Part shown: in pieces, positions 45,523-58,070 of the stretch | Numbering within the stretch: the stretch's first letter is position 1 | How the letters are laid out: each line of letters begins with the position of its first letter | Notes under the pieces: model-generated | What the model saw: only the letters and a program-made list of their open reading frames with translations | Database searches by the model: none | Told to the model about the DNA's origin: nothing | Assembly (NCBI RefSeq): GCF_000003855.2 | Contig: NW_003101672.1 | Coordinates: forward strand, 1,258,134 to 1,322,133 | DNA length: 64,000 nt | Origin: Blastomyces gilchristii SLH14081 | Taxonomy: Eukaryota > Ascomycota > Eurotiomycetes > Onygenales > Ajellomycetaceae | Direction: 5' to 3' | Made by a program: the position numbers and the translations under genes

Positions 45523-47388
45523 TCATTTCGCCATCTGCTCAAAATACTTCTCCCACCCGATTTCCCTCATCTTGGCCCCCTTAATATCCAGATTCTCCAC
45601 CTTGGCATTTTTCGCATACTCCTCTACTTTCTTCCGTAATTGTCCATCAAATGCACCTAGTATCCGCGCTGCAAGAAGCGCCGCGTTGATACTATTATTA
45701 ATCCCCACAGTTGCAACGGGAACGCCTCTTGGCATTTGCACAATGCTATACAAACTATCAACACCGTCTAGCGAGCTCCCTTTGACTGGAACTCCGATAA
45801 CGGGCAGCGAGGTGTGGGCAGCCGCCATGCCAGGAAGATGCGCTGCGCCTCCTGCCGCAGCAATGATTACCTTGATGCCTCGCGAGGCAGCGGCGGAGGC
45901 GTACTCGGCCATATAGTCAGGTGTACGGTGGGCGGAGGTAATGTCAACCTCGGGATCGATGCCGAACGTGTACTTTAGAAGGTTAAGGCCGGGTATCAGC
46001 GTTTTGAGATCGCTGTCAGAACCCATCACTACCCCAATGGTGGGTTTAGGTCGAGCACCGACCGTACTAGGTGGATGGTAAAGGATGGGCGCGGTAGATA
46101 TAGCGATGATAGTGTCCGTAGGGCCGAGGAGCGGTTGGACGAGCGACTCTGCTTCCTTCATTGTACGCGCGGTGATGGTAATGTGTCCCATCTTCCTCCC
46201 TGGGCGGGCGGCACCTTTGCTGTAGAGATGGATGCTAGCATTGGGGATTGAGAGGGCTCGTTCAGCGACTTTGAGATGTGAGTCTGGTGTTGAACCTCCT
46301 AGGATATTTACCATTATTGCCGGTTGGCGGATTTCGAGGCTTTGTTGAGGTATGGGGAGGTCGAGGATCGCTCTTAAGTGTGCTTCGAATTGGGAGATGG
46401 GGCAGGCTTCGATGGTATAGTGCCCTGAGTTATGGATGCGGCTGGCAAGTTCACATAGCAGGAGAGAATCATCTTCTAAGAGGAACATTTCGACGCCAAA
46501 TACGCCTTTGCCTTCAAACACCGCGACTGCGTTCCTTGCCAGCTCCTGGGCTTTTTTGTCAATAGCTTCTGAGACACCCCTGGATGGGGCATATACGAGC
46601 TTGCATATTGAATCTTCCTGGACGGTTTCAACGGTGGGATAGGAGAGAACGCCGTCTTTAGTTTTAACAACCATGACAGCCAGTTCCTATATTTTGCAAT
46701 GTCAACAATAGGACCGTTACTATGGACAAAACAAGCTAGGAGCTGCATACCATTCTAAAGCTTGCCCACTTTTCAGCGTATAGTGGTCGGTCTTTTAGAG
46801 CTTCCAAGGCCGCCGGCACTGAGGCCTTTGACTTAACAGTATAATTTCCTAAAATTACATACTCTGTTAGACAATGTTATAGCGAGATAATATTTGTAGA
46901 AGGAGGGATAAAAAAATCTTACCCCGTCCATCGTAAGCCAGTGTTTTTGACTTAAGCATAAGCGGGTAACCCAGCTCTTGCCCAATTGCCTCCAACTCCT
47001 CCACGGTATTGGACTTCAGTTCCTTATACTCTGCCATTGGGATGCCATAGCGCGACAGATGTTCTTTCTGCGCAAATTTATCCTGGATAATTCGAATGCT
47101 CTGCCAACTTGGTTGGACTTCCACTTGTCCCTCCACTTCCTCAAGCGCATAGGTATCCACATGTTCAATCTCTGCAGTAATAACGTCACATGAGTCTGCT
47201 AGTTTGCGCACCGATGCGCTGTCAGCAAAAGAGCCGGTGATATGTCCGCTGTGGGCGCTGATTTGTTTTGCGGGAGCGTTGTCAGCGTCTAGAATGGTCA
47301 TCTGGATATTGAGGCGGTTTGCGGCCTCCATGAGCATTCTGCCCAATTGGCCACCACCAAGGACACCGACATTGCGAGATGCCAGCAT
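45523..47388 (-). CDS. ADE2: Phosphoribosylaminoimidazole carboxylase (Ade2)
   Basis: Exons 46923-47388, 46751-46848 and 45523-46686 sum to 576 codons (575 aa), all joins in frame ([24 protein letters not shown]). It carboxylates AIR to CAIR in purine synthesis; loss in yeasts gives red adenine auxotrophs. The N-terminal two thirds is a PurK-like ATP-grasp: [63 protein letters not shown]. The C-terminal PurE domain begins near 403 with [14 protein letters not shown], then [13 protein letters not shown] and [19 protein letters not shown]. Length is normal for fungi. In fungal Ade2 the PurE part catalyses direct carboxylation. It is divergent from the GH63 gene. Confidence 0.96.
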
Positions 47389-47828
47389 TGCAAAGGTTTC
47401 CGCGTGGTAAGGGCGTTAAGCGGTTGTAGTTGTTGGAGTGGGAGTGAAACGGTAGATATTTTTTAGAGCAGGGACTCAGTCTGACCCCTCCGAGAGAATA
47501 TCTTTGCCCGCAATGGCGGAAAATCTATGTTCCCTGCCCCGCGAAAGACAGCGGGCGAAACTTTGGAAGATCAGAAAGTTCCTGATTCAAGCATCTTGAA
47601 TCATACAGTCAGTGGGCGCATCTCGAGCAGAAATGATCTTGATTTTATTTCGCGATAGCTGAATTGGCGTTCCATGTGTGTAGCTAGCTACGTCATTGGT
47701 TTGCACTCCAACTTGGCTCATGGGGCTGTTATATAAGCTGCCACAAAACATCACGCTCTTAAATTGCTAGGCGGGCTCTTTCCGACCATTGATTCTTTCA
47801 TTCCTCCTTATATGTTATTTTGTTAACA
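47389..47828. promoter_or_regulatory. Divergent promoter ADE2 / GH63 gene
   Basis: 440 bases between the two starts. I see no strong known site, only scattered weak matches. No additional gene. Confidence 0.45.
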
Positions 47829-50800
47829 ATGGTTGCCACTGACAAGTCCGAGCACCTTTGCGAAGAGGAGAAACGCCTACATGAGGATCGAAAGCGAGTA
47901 AAGTACTGGAAGAAATGGGGCCCATATGTCTCAGAAAGGCAGTGGGCAACTGGTGAGCTGCCTCAGTCAGAACTCTTCACGAAACGCACTGCTAATAATT
48001 CGAACCGCCCTAGTTCGTGAGGACTACTCGTGAGTGCCCCCCCATAATATGCAAGAAAGTACTTCGTTTTCTAACCCATCTATCCTTCCAGCGCGGACGG
48101 AGATGCATGGAGTTGTAGGTTCTGAAACTATCATATACGGAATGCGGCAAAGGCTCACGGTTTATCTAAATTCAAGACTTCCCTCATGATCATGCTAGGT
48201 CGAGAACATTCCGTTGGGGGGAAGACGGAATTGCTGGAGTATCAGATACCCACGGCCTACAGAATATAGCATTTGCGTTCTGGAATGAGAAAGAGTATGA
48301 TGCGCTTGGGAGTCCCTTGCTCTGATCGAAAGTTGCTAATTGGAGTAGCGATTTTCTTAAGGAGAGGCTCTTTGGCCTATCAAACCCGCAAGGAAACCAT
48401 GGCGAGAGCATCAAAGAAGCCCATTTTCATTTGGATAATACTCCAACGGTAAGGTACATTTACTTAGCAATTTGTGAAGTTGCATGACCTAACAGTTGAT
48501 TGCAGCATTCCTACATGAAATACCTGTACAAATATCCGCAAAAGAAATTCCCCTATAAAAACCTTGTGGAGGAAAATGCAAGGCGTGGGAAACAGGACAG
48601 GGAGTACCAGATTCTTGACACAGGCATTTTTGATGATAACCGGTATTGGGATATCTTCATTGAGACAGCAAAGGAAGATGAAGACGAATTGCTCTTTCGT
48701 GTCATTGCATACAACCGAGGCCCGGAACCCGCTCCGCTACACATCATTCCACACGTTTGGTTCAGGAACACATGGGGATGGGGCCGCGAGAACGGTAAAA
48801 AGCCGTCACTCAAGCAAATCGACCCATTAATGGTCCAGTCAGACCACTCCAAGCTTGGTACTCGATACATTCAACTATCACCATCACCTTCTCCCATTGC
48901 CGATACCACAGAGAACGTCATGCCTCGTTCTCTGTTCACCGAAAACGAAACCAATACCAAATTACTATACGGTAAAGATAATGACCAACCATACGTCAAG
49001 GATGCCTTCCATCGGTATATAGTTGACGATGAAAAGGAAGCCATAAACCCGGAGTGTCAGGGCACTAAGTTTGCGGCATGGTATGCTTTCGACGAAGGAG
49101 ATGGTGTCCCTCCCGGGGAATGTGCTGTCGTTCGATTCCGCATATCCAAAAACAATGATATCTACGTGGATGAAGAGGTTTTGGATAACATTATCGAAAA
49201 GCGCATTGAGGAAGCAGACGAATTCTACTACCGAATCAGTCCCTTGCCGATGACGGATGATTTGAGGAATATTCAGAGGCAAGCTCTTTCGGGGATGATG
49301 TGGACAAAACAACATTATGAATTTATATGGGACCAATGGGCAGAAGGCGACCCCGGCCTCCCGCCTCCACCACCGGAACGGAAAGCAGTTCGTAACCAGA
49401 AGTGGAAACATCTACATATCGATGATGTTTTGTCCATGCCTGACTCATGGGAGTACCCTTTCTTCGCTGCGTGGGATACTGCTTTTCATTGCATTCCCCT
49501 TGCTATGGTGGATCCCGAATTTGCTAAGAAGCAGCTTGACCTCCTTACAAGGGAATGGTACATGCACCCTAATGGACAGATTCCTGCCTACGAATGGAAT
49601 TTTGGAGATGTTAACCCTCCTGTTCACGCCTGGGCAGTTTTCCGGATATTCAAAATTGAAAGAAAAATGTATGGGCGACAAGACCTAGATTTCTTGGAAA
49701 GGGTGTTTCAGAAACTGCTCATGAATTTCACATGGTGGGTTAACAGAAAGGATTTTGAAGGCAAGAACGTTTTCGAGGGCGGTTTCCTAGGCTTGGATAA
49801 TATTGGTCTTTTTAATAGATCCGAGCCGCTGCCAACAGGAGGTGTCCTTGAACAGGCCGACAGTACTGGATGGATGGCATTTTACTGTCTGTCGATGCTT
49901 AACATCGCATTGGAATTGGCAAAGCACCGAAGGATATATGAAGACAGTAAGTAAGCCATTAAAAAAAATTCCTTCTCGCTCTATACGCTCTAACTATTCT
50001 CAGTTGCGTCGAAATTTTTCGAGCATTTTATCCTGATTAGTGATGCGATGACTTTCAGGGTCGGAGACGAGCAATCGTCTCTATGGAACGAAGAGGATGG
50101 GTAAGCCTTTTAAGATATCCTGTAGCCGATTCTGACGCTGAGAAAATTCATTAATTCTATATAGGTTCTATTACGATGCCATTTCCTATGGAGGCCCGTG
50201 GAGCCATCAATTGCCCGTCCGATCCCTCGTGGGATTAATCCCCCTCTATGCGGTGCTTACCTTAGAACCGGAGCTTATCAACAAGTTTCCTGATTTCAAG
50301 CGACGCATGAATTGGTTTATTGATAACAAATTCGACGTCGCTGAACGCAACATAGCCAGCATGAAGCGTCGCGGTAAGGACGACCGGCTACTCCTCTCCC
50401 TAGTGAGCAAAGAGAGATTGGAGAAGATTCTTAAACGAATGCTTGACGAAACCGAATTTCTTGCGGAACATGGAATACGCTCCCTGTCGAAATATCATGC
50501 TGAACACCCTTATTCTATGGAAGTGAATGGCCAGGAGTTTAAAGTGGGATATGTACCCGGCGATTCTGACAGCGGGCTTTTTGGCGGCAATAGTAACTGG
50601 AGGGGTCCAATCTGGCTCTGTGTCAATTTTTTGTTGATCGAATCACTTCTGCGGTTTCATATGTTTTACGGGGATTCCTTCCAGGTTGAATGCCCAACTG
50701 GCTCTGGAGACTATATGAGTCTGGGCCATGTGGCTGAAGAAATCCAACATCGTTTGCAGCATCTCTTTGTCAGGGGAGATAATGATCGCAGGGCTGTCAA

Positions 50801-51376
50801 TGATGGAAACGATACCCTTGACTTTGACCCGCACTGGAAGGATTACCTCTGGTTCCACGAATTTTTCGATGCTGATACTGGAAGAGGCCTCGGGGCATCT
50901 CATCAGTGCGGCTGGACTGGCCTGATCGCAAAGATTATACATGATACCGGGTACGTATCTCTGGCATTTGCAAGTATGAAGATCGTGCTGCTAACACCTA
51001 ACCCTTGAATAGAGTTACATGCCGCCTCCCACACACTCCGCGAACTCCCACTACGGCTGCAGCGCATTATTTCGACGACATATTCTCCCGTTTCTCAAAA
51101 CCCCGTCGCTCCAAGTCTCCTATGGTCCGCCGGTCTTCAGCCAGCCGCTCCATTGGCCGTCGAAGCAGTTTCACCAGCACTATACACGGTGACGAGAGCG
51201 TAAGCACCCACCCACTCGAGTCCAGTACAGGAATGCTAGGCGAGGAGGCTACACCTAGCGAGATTGATGAACAGACGAGGAATCGTGTCCACGAGCAGAT
51301 TGAGCGTATGGCGAGGCGCGATTCTGTCGCTGCATATGAGGATGAATTAGGGGCTGGGGCCGACGAATCAGAATGA
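47829..51376 (+). CDS. GH63-type glucosidase-like protein, nine exons (1022 aa)
   Basis: Exons: 47829-47952, 48014-48029, 48092-48114, 48177-48294, 48349-48448, 48506-49946, 50004-50100, 50165-50950, 51013-51376. They total 1023 codons in frame; two exons are only 16 and 23 nt. The peptide runs [52 protein letters not shown]. The (alpha/alpha)6 domain has [14 protein letters not shown] (near 445-455), [18 protein letters not shown] and [36 protein letters not shown] holds a likely catalytic Glu. This resembles the GH63 C-terminal domain of mannosyl-oligosaccharide glucosidases and bacterial YgjK-type enzymes. No signal peptide or anchor is visible, so it is probably not the ER processing glucosidase I; substrate unknown. 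The last 110 residues are a Ser/Arg-rich tail. Confidence 0.88.
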
Positions 51377-51665
51377 TCTGACGTAACATGGTGTGTTTTG
51401 GAAACCGGAGTTGGCTGAATTCGTCGATATTTTATTTGTTTATTTATCTATATATTCGTTGAATTCATAGAGTTTTTGTGTAAAGGTGAAATTTGCCGCG
51501 TTGACCTATACTTGGGACTCCCTAATCGCAAAACTGACACGGTCGATTCATACTAAGAGAGTTCCTATAACAAGTCTAAACCTCTTGCTGGGCTACACGG
51601 CAATGTGCTCATAAATTGTTAAGCGACATGGCAGCAGCGTCACGGTTCGCAAGGTATCCAATGAA

Positions 51666-52905
51666 TCAGTTAGCCTCCTCTTCGTGATCCTGAAATGGCC
51701 ACTGCTCCTGAACACATCGCTCTTCCTCTAGGGTATCAGAACCATCCAGCAAAACCTGCATTAGCTCCATATTCTTCTTGATAGCGTCTTCAAAAGCCTC
51801 GGTCCTAACCCACCCATCATCGCTCATGCCCTGTAACTCTGACTTCCAGTACTCAACGAGGCCGTTCATCTGAAACCAAGTCAGTTCCTGCTCATTGTGC
51901 ATTTCAACTTCAGATTAAGTGAAAGATATGGGGCATGGAACATGGTTTGGAAGTTCTGCATTGTAATGGTCCCAGTTCTCAGTTCTGTGAATTAGAGCCC
52001 CCTTTAGGCTGAAAATGTCTCCACTCCACTGTTTCTCCATTCTTTCGACGAGGTGTTGTGTTAGGAGAACACAGGCATCTCTCATTCCTGTCAGGTGCTG
52101 TTTGTTCAGGCCGCCATTAAACACCATGTAAAGATAAAATAGAACTCTGCGCCTGTGGAGTTCATCAACATGAGATTTTTCCTCCGGACTAAGTGAGTGA
52201 TAGTTATCAGGGAGGACAGGTTTCTCGAGTGTTTTTGGTGGAGGGTCATCAGGGCTTTGGAGCATTGGAGGGTGTCCTGTAGCGAGTAGAAGTGGGAGCA
52301 AAGCCGCATGTTGCCAATCTATGATGCAAGAAATTTTGTGGGTTTCCGGACAAATGAATATATTCCCGGGTGTAAGATCTGAACGTAATCAATACTGTAG
52401 TTCTGGTAACGTGGTGGAAGGAGTTTCCTTACCTGGGTGGCGCAATGTCGGACGACTCAATTCATTATGGGAGTCATCCCCTAGTAGGTACGGAGCTAGA
52501 GCCTTGTACTGGCTCAGAAGTCGGAGGTGATCATTTAGGGAATTGATGCCATCAAAATTGACAGGTGGAAATCGGACTGGACTTGGTTTGCCATATATTT
52601 TCGTCCACTCAGATTCCTTTTTTCCTATAGACATTAAATAGTCTTTCAGGGATTTATTTCCCTGATGGACAGCATGTTAGATTTTTTTTTTTTTTTCTTT
52701 TCCATTTACCTCGTATGGTAGAGAAAGGGCACTGGGAAATAATTACATGGACCACGATCTATTCCCATCCCAGCACGTTTGCCGTACCAAAACATATAAT
52801 CAGCCGAGGGCAAATACAAAACCGATCATCCGCGGACGACATTGTCAGATCTGCGCCCTCTGCATAGAGGTTTTGTTGAAGGTTTACTAGGAGTTGCCCT
52901 TAAGC
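51666..52905 (-). pseudogene. Decayed phosphotransferase (APH/kinase-like) gene
   Basis: Read on the minus strand it follows a fungal APH-type kinase: LVNLQQNLYAEG, ADYMFWYGKRAG, IDRGP, LKDYLMSIGKKESEW and APYLLGDDSHNELSRPTLRHPD. The Brenner-type catalytic motif HPDLTPGNIF and the metal-binding IIDWQHA follow. An intron (51 nt, ending just before LTPGNIF) still splices cleanly. Damage: an in-frame TAA at 51915-51917 between ISFT and SEVEMHNEQ; a duplicated AAAT at 52651-52661 that shifts frame after the IDRGP intron; a one-base loss at 52804-52810; another shift near 52826. The N-lobe is not recognisable upstream of 52905. Ancestral enzymes of this type are a large, expanded fungal family of unknown substrates. 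Probably dead; a population copy could be intact. Confidence 0.78.
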
Positions 52906-53683
52906 ACAGCATTGGGATTTTCTACTGTCCGTTTCAGAATGCAAGCTCCAACCGTATCCATCAAATCACATGAAAGACGGCATGCTCTTTCTTCAGCGTT
53001 CCCCCGCAACGTTGTGGAGGTCCGGCGCCTCCTGAGCCACCGAGGGCTTCAATGCCTATACCACCTATGGGGGGGATACAGCCAGCCCGTCCACCCCTGA
53101 TGTATGGACATTTATAATTTTGTATGTTTGATCATGTCATCTCTATGATCGGGGTATCTTTATAAATAGAAAAGAGGTTGAAAAAGGAGAGTAGAATCTC
53201 CAGGGGGAAACAAATTATATATATATATATATATATATAAAATGAGAGTAGAGTAGTGATTTACGAAAGGATCTAAGATCGCCTGCGGATGCTGTCGTTT
53301 ATTCGAGCGACCAATGCCATAGCCCTTTTTTTGCAGGACCTACTACGTAAACGCGATCTTCTGCCCCGAAGGAGCGTTCTCTTTCCAGAGAATTAAACGT
53401 AGATTTGAACCTATCTTCGATATGAAACGTGGCTCGCCTTTTTAGAACACGTAAAAGTAGCGTTCAAAAGCAACTGGGCTTATAACCTGTGGGATGTCTA
53501 TCATCTACCGCGATATACATAGATCACGTGATATATATGATTTTGAAACTATACTATTTCTGGTCTAGATTGTATTCTATCTGTGTCATGAAATACATAC
53601 CACGTGCATCCCAAGTCGATATGAAAGTTCTGCTCAGCAACCACCCAGACGAAACGCGCATCCTGTTTGACTACAATAAAACA
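52906..53683. other. Intergenic region with (TA)n and E-box
   Basis: It contains decayed sequence next to the pseudogene, a (TA)n run, and the RRG9 upstream region with the palindrome ATCACGTGAT (53523-53532). In-frame ATGs at 53538, 53588 and 53621 could extend RRG9. Confidence 0.5.
53214..53239. repeat. (TA)n microsatellite
   Basis: About 13 uninterrupted TA/AT dinucleotides. Confidence 0.88.
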
Positions 53684-54481
53684 ATGTTGAAGTCATCCCC
53701 ATTACACTCTGCATCTGTCGCATCAGGGTTGCTAAAATGCTTCTTGGGTGCCCACCCTCTCCTTCCTGCAACGTACGAAAAATGCGGTTTGACCACCTCG
53801 TGTCGACGAAGTACGACGATTCACTCCCCGGCCAAAATTTGGCAACCTCCTTCATGCCGCTATTTTAGCAAATCTCGTCCTATACTTTCGCCATTACCAG
53901 AAACGTCTGAGCAGTCATCGCCCAGCTACTTGTCAACCGCCAACAAACCTCCTGGAACTGACGAACAGGGGCTCAAATCCGATCGCGGAGATATTAATTC
54001 CGATTCTAAATCAACTAGCAAGACCTCCCGTTCTAAAAAATCAAATGTCCCTCGCAGTTCAAAATCTACAACACAGAAACGGGAAAAACCAGAGAAGCCT
54101 CGGGAACTAGAACCTTGGCAAATACAGAAACAAGCTTTAAAGAAGAAGTTCCCTGAGGGATGGAATCCGCGAAAGCGCCTTCACCCAGATACCCTCGATA
54201 CTATCCGACATTTACACCAACAGGACCCAAACATATATTCGACCCCTGCCCTCGCACAGGAATTCAAGGTGTCTCCAGAAGCAATTCGGCGCATCTTAAA
54301 AAGCAAATGGCAACCGACTCCGGAGGTTGCTGCAGAACGGCGGGAACGGTGGGAAAAACGCCGGAAACGAATTTGGAACCAGCTGTCGGAAATTGGGGTT
54401 CGACCGCACAGGCCAAGCTTTGCTGATGTTTCAGATACTAAAGTCCTTGAAAAAAAGCGCCGCACCGTCGGCTCAAAGTGA
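53684..54481 (+). CDS. RRG9: Rrg9, mitochondrial protein needed for respiratory growth (neugrin family)
   Basis: A single exon of 265 residues from ATG 53684 ([15 protein letters not shown]). The conserved block is at about 145-235: [76 protein letters not shown]. This is the helix-turn-helix-like core of Rrg9/neugrin, linked to mitochondrial genome maintenance and mitoribosome function. The N-terminal 80 residues are basic and hydroxylated with an import-type character (CRYFSKSRP). Residues 85-145 are Ser/Lys-rich and disordered. Three upstream in-frame ATGs exist. The chosen one gives a plausible presequence, and 53621 or 53588 are alternatives. Named from the family. Confidence 0.85.
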   Translation: MLKSSPLHSASVASGLLKCFLGAHPLLPATYEKCGLTTSCRRSTTIHSPAKIWQPPSCRYFSKSRPILSPLPETSEQSSPSYLSTANKPPGTDEQGLKSDRGDINSDSKSTSKTSRSKKSNVPRSSKSTTQKREKPEKPRELEPWQIQKQALKKKFPEGWNPRKRLHPDTLDTIRHLHQQDPNIYSTPALAQEFKVSPEAIRRILKSKWQPTPEVAAERRERWEKRRKRIWNQLSEIGVRPHRPSFADVSDTKVLEKKRRTVGSK

Positions 54482-55073
54482 CATAGCTGGTTAATATTTT
54501 TTGGAGCATGGCGTACTACGGAGTTCATTTGTAGGTTGATGTTAGCTGGGTTGAGAAATGCCCCCAAAACCAGGATAAATATGCCTGAGACGTATATTGT
54601 ACGATACCATATCCCATTGTTGTAATATATAATTGAAGATTTTAAAACGAATACACCCATGCAGTTGTTGATGGCAAGTTGAACAACTACACTTCAAGAA
54701 CTGGAGCTTGTGCGCCATAGCTGGGCGCTAAGCGCGTCAGCCACACTTCCGCGGTAAACGCCTCTTCCCCAACTGAGCAACTGATGTAGTTGTACCAGAC
54801 AAAGACCGCACTCGGTTTGTCTTTGGCATCCTCCTTACCAATTTAACATGATAATATTTACAATAGGTGCTAACGGCCTGCTCCTACTATAATGTCTGCT
54901 TACATATCCTTGAATTGTTCCTCACTGTCAGCTACGACAGCATGCCCCCTCTCGTAGCCACCCTACATCATACTACTCGTTTAATCCCCGACAGCCCCCT
55001 CTCCCATTTCCGATCCATAGTGGAGCTTAACGAATAACGACCTGCCGATGCCGTGATATATGCCGCCCTCGTC
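54482..55073. other. Intergenic region RRG9 / RGP1
   Basis: 592 bases containing the RRG9 terminator region and RGP1 promoter. No gene or strong motif seen. Confidence 0.55.
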
Positions 55074-57641
55074 ATGCAGTCAGACATCCAGGTGTTTGTG
55101 CGATGGAAAGAGCAAACGATATTCGCAGGAGAGGATGTCGACTGCACCATCACCTTCAAGAATGTTACCCCAGGCGACTCCAACACAGATCTCTGCGCAT
55201 ATCAGAGGCACACCAGAAGAGGCTCGCGCCCGATGAATGGAGTTGTTAGTGGAGGAAACTATTCACCTGCGAAATCCTTGAACCCGTTTTCTTTCAATAA
55301 TCGACGTTCGGCAGCCGCAAGCCCCCGGAATCGACAGCATGGTTTCGACAAGTTCCATCGTACGGCGGCATCTATGAGCTCCCCGCTCTCCCTAAGCCAC
55401 AGTTTCCCGCCGCCGACTACCGCGAATAACAATGGTGTACAAAGCCCAGGACATAGACACAAAAGATCTGTTTCTATCATATCCCTAGAACCAGAAAAAC
55501 AGGGGGCGCCCGCTGTTAACCAGAGGATGGGGAATGCCCATTCCAGATCTGCAAGCTTTCAGGTGTTTTCAAAAAGGAATGAGCTATATGGGGAGAGCCC
55601 TCATCCTGGTAATTTTCTCCTACTTGGGATAGAAAGTAAGTTCGGTTTATACTAACAACAACTGATAGCTTCACGCCCATCACACTACCGCATTTCACCA
55701 AACGACTCAACGCCAAATTTGTCGATACCAAACCATAACAGCGGTCCGGAGCGAAGTCGGCTGCCCACACAGCCTCCATCAATATCAAACCCAATTCAGC
55801 GGGATCCGGGACGGCGCCCACCTCCCCTCCCAACTGATTTTAAGTTTCCACAGGCCCCTCCAACACCCAGTGATACCCTACCTAGCACAAATGCTTCGCC
55901 TGTCTCCACCGCTCCGCGCACCTTAAATACAAAGGATGGTCCTATCCTAGAACCGCCTACTCGGTTGGCTCCTGCTACGAAAATCCTCTCCACCTCTAGC
56001 ATGAATGGAAGCACGCGAAGCAGTGGAGAGTTCTATCCTATGAGCAACAATTCAACCGAGACACTCGAGTCAGAGTATGTGACATATCCTGCAAATAAAT
56101 CCCAACTGCCGATCCGGCATAGACGGCATTATTCCAACATGGAAGCTGTTGGAAAACTTAGTAAAAACAATTCCCAGACACTGCTCATGGGATACGCCCA
56201 AATTAGCGCCTCATTTACCGTTGACGGGTCGTTAATAAATCAGGCTCTATTCGAAGAAGTGAAACGCAAGGGTGTTGTGGGTAATCCAGCGCGAAGCGAT
56301 GTTCCTCACAAAGCTGAGAAGGCCCGGAATGGGTTTTGGGGAACGCTTGGAGGATGGAATAATTTGAGCGATTCGCTATCTACATTACTCTCCAGTAGCG
56401 AACTCGATGGATTAAGAGACATGAGGGGTGTTGCCTCCTCCCAGGCCATTCCCCTGCTTTCCACGCCGCAGTCTCTCCTGTTTGTGGACTTGCGGTTGAA
56501 TCCCGGCGAGGAGAAGACATTTTCCTTTGCATTTACCTTGCCCAGGGGCTTACCAGCGAGCCATAAGGGGAAAGCAATCAAGATTTCTTATAATTTGGTG
56601 ATTGGCACACAACGGGCGATAAACCCAAAAGAACCCCAGAAAGTTCATCGAATAAACGTTCCCTTCCGAGTCCTCAGTGGAGTTGACGGTGAGTGCGGTC
56701 TATTATTTGCAATGCATGAGATACACTTATTGACTATTGCTTACAAAATTATTTAAGCCCAAGGAGGTGTTCTAGGCCACGACTTGATGAGACCATACGT
56801 GTTGCTTCGAGATGAAGCTCGTGTGCAAAAGGTCGAAAACGTCCCTACGCGCCCTGCCAAGGAAAAGAGTATCAGCGCAAAATCATGGAATTCGGCTTCA
56901 GGGTTTCTATCTTACGTCGATGAGATTTTGGATCGCCGTGTTAGGCCCGAATCATTCAGCTCAACAACCTCCGCGATAGATCCTCGCCTCAGTCTTTTCT
57001 CCCCCACAGGACAATTTTCCTGTAAAGATGCAATCGAGTTGGCCATTTTGCGAAGTAATCAATCCTCGACTTCGGACCGAAGTGCCAATAGGTTTGAGAT
57101 AACCCGCAACGGACGACGGATTGCAGTCATAATATTGAACCGACCGGCTCATCGGCTAGGAGAAACGGTCATTGCCACAATAGATTTCTCGGGTTCTGCA
57201 TTACCTTGTTACTCGTTGCGAGGCTCCCTGGAAACGACCGAGAAGGTGAGCCCGACGATTGCCCTCCGCTCCAACGCAAGCATTACGCGCGCGACACGAA
57301 AGATTCATGCCAGCTGCTTTGAAAACACATTATTCGCTACAAGGGTGGTATTTACGCCCTCGATTCCTGTCTCCGCAACGCCGACTATTATCACCTCAGG
57401 AGTAAATCTAGAATGGGAGCTTCGCTTCGAATTCGTGACCTGCAGCGCGCTTGATGATGATGAAATCGGGGCGTCCGGAATCAACCTGTTGGAGAAGGTG
57501 GAACGGGATGATAGAGGCACAGTCTTGGCCTCGTTGGAAAGTATATCCTGCGAATCATTCGAGGTTGTGATTCCGTTGACTGTGTATGGAGGCAGCGTTC
57601 AGGAGCCCGCCGGGGAGGAGCTGCAAGGTGTTCCGATCTAG
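55074..57641 (+). CDS. RGP1: Rgp1, subunit of the Ric1-Rgp1 GEF for Ypt6/Rab6
   Basis: Exons 55074-55608, 55669-56688 and 56758-57641 sum to 813 codons (812 aa). ATG 55074 gives MQSDIQVFVRWKEQTIFAGEDVDCTITFKN, the arrestin-like N-terminal beta strands of Rgp1. With Ric1 it activates the Golgi Rab Ypt6 for endosome-to-Golgi retrograde transport. Conserved parts follow a Ser/Pro-rich linker (about 60-370): LLMGYAQISASFTVDGSLI, LLFVDLRLNPGEEKTFSFAF, LPRGLPASHKGKAIKISYNL, VGTQ-like IGTQRAINPKEPQ, RINVPFRVLSGVD. The C-terminal half has FEITRNGRRIAVIILNRPAH and GVNLEWELRFEFV. Linker introns hold at HPA|SRPSHYR. It is the last gene before the transposon-rich end. Confidence 0.9.
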
Positions 57642-57951
57642 AAAAGGACGGTTAACTTTTGAGTCTTTATTGAATTGTAGTTTAACTTTTAGGTGTCATG
57701 AAGATATACAAGGGCGAACGCACGGTGCTAGGATTTCATACTTATTTTCAACCTTTTTTTCTCAATTTTTTCTTTTTCTTAATTTTTTCTTTTTCTTTTT
57801 TTTTAATTTATTTATTAATTAATTTATTTGATGAAGGTGTTCTTAGAGTTAGTTTATTGAGATTACAAGAGGCTAGCTGCTACATGGCCTTTTATTGTAG
57901 AATAGTTGAAGGTTGTATTGATAGCTATCTACTCCGTAATTAGGAGTGATT
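57642..57951. other. T-rich 3' flank of RGP1
   Basis: 310 bases, with a strong oligo(T) stretch (57755-57805) and a TACTCCGTA word at 57930-57938, just before the LTR. Confidence 0.6.
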
Positions 57952-58061
57952 TGTGAGAGAGGTTGAATGTGGTTGGTTGTTGTTATCTAACTAGTAGCTA
58001 GTGAAAGCTAAATATATGTGTGTGGGTCACGTGGGTTAGGGCTTGTGTAGTAGCTCCAACA
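57952..58061 (-). repeat. Element A LTR, left copy (3' LTR of the element)
   Basis: 110 bp, starting TGTGAGAGAGG and ending CTCCAACA on the plus strand. It contains GTCACGTG and an AACTAGTAGCTAG stem. The first 93 bases match 59914-60006 with one difference. Confidence 0.88.
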
Positions 58062-58070
58062 CCCCCCCAT
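58062..58070 (-). other. Polypurine tract of element A
   Basis: On the minus strand ATGGGGGGG directly precedes the LTR start TGTTGG, the normal place for the plus-strand primer. Confidence 0.65.

Noticed and set aside
53100..53700. RRG9 starting at 53489 with [10 protein letters not shown]
   Set aside because: That codon is GTG; real ATGs lie downstream and the presequence fits 53684 best.
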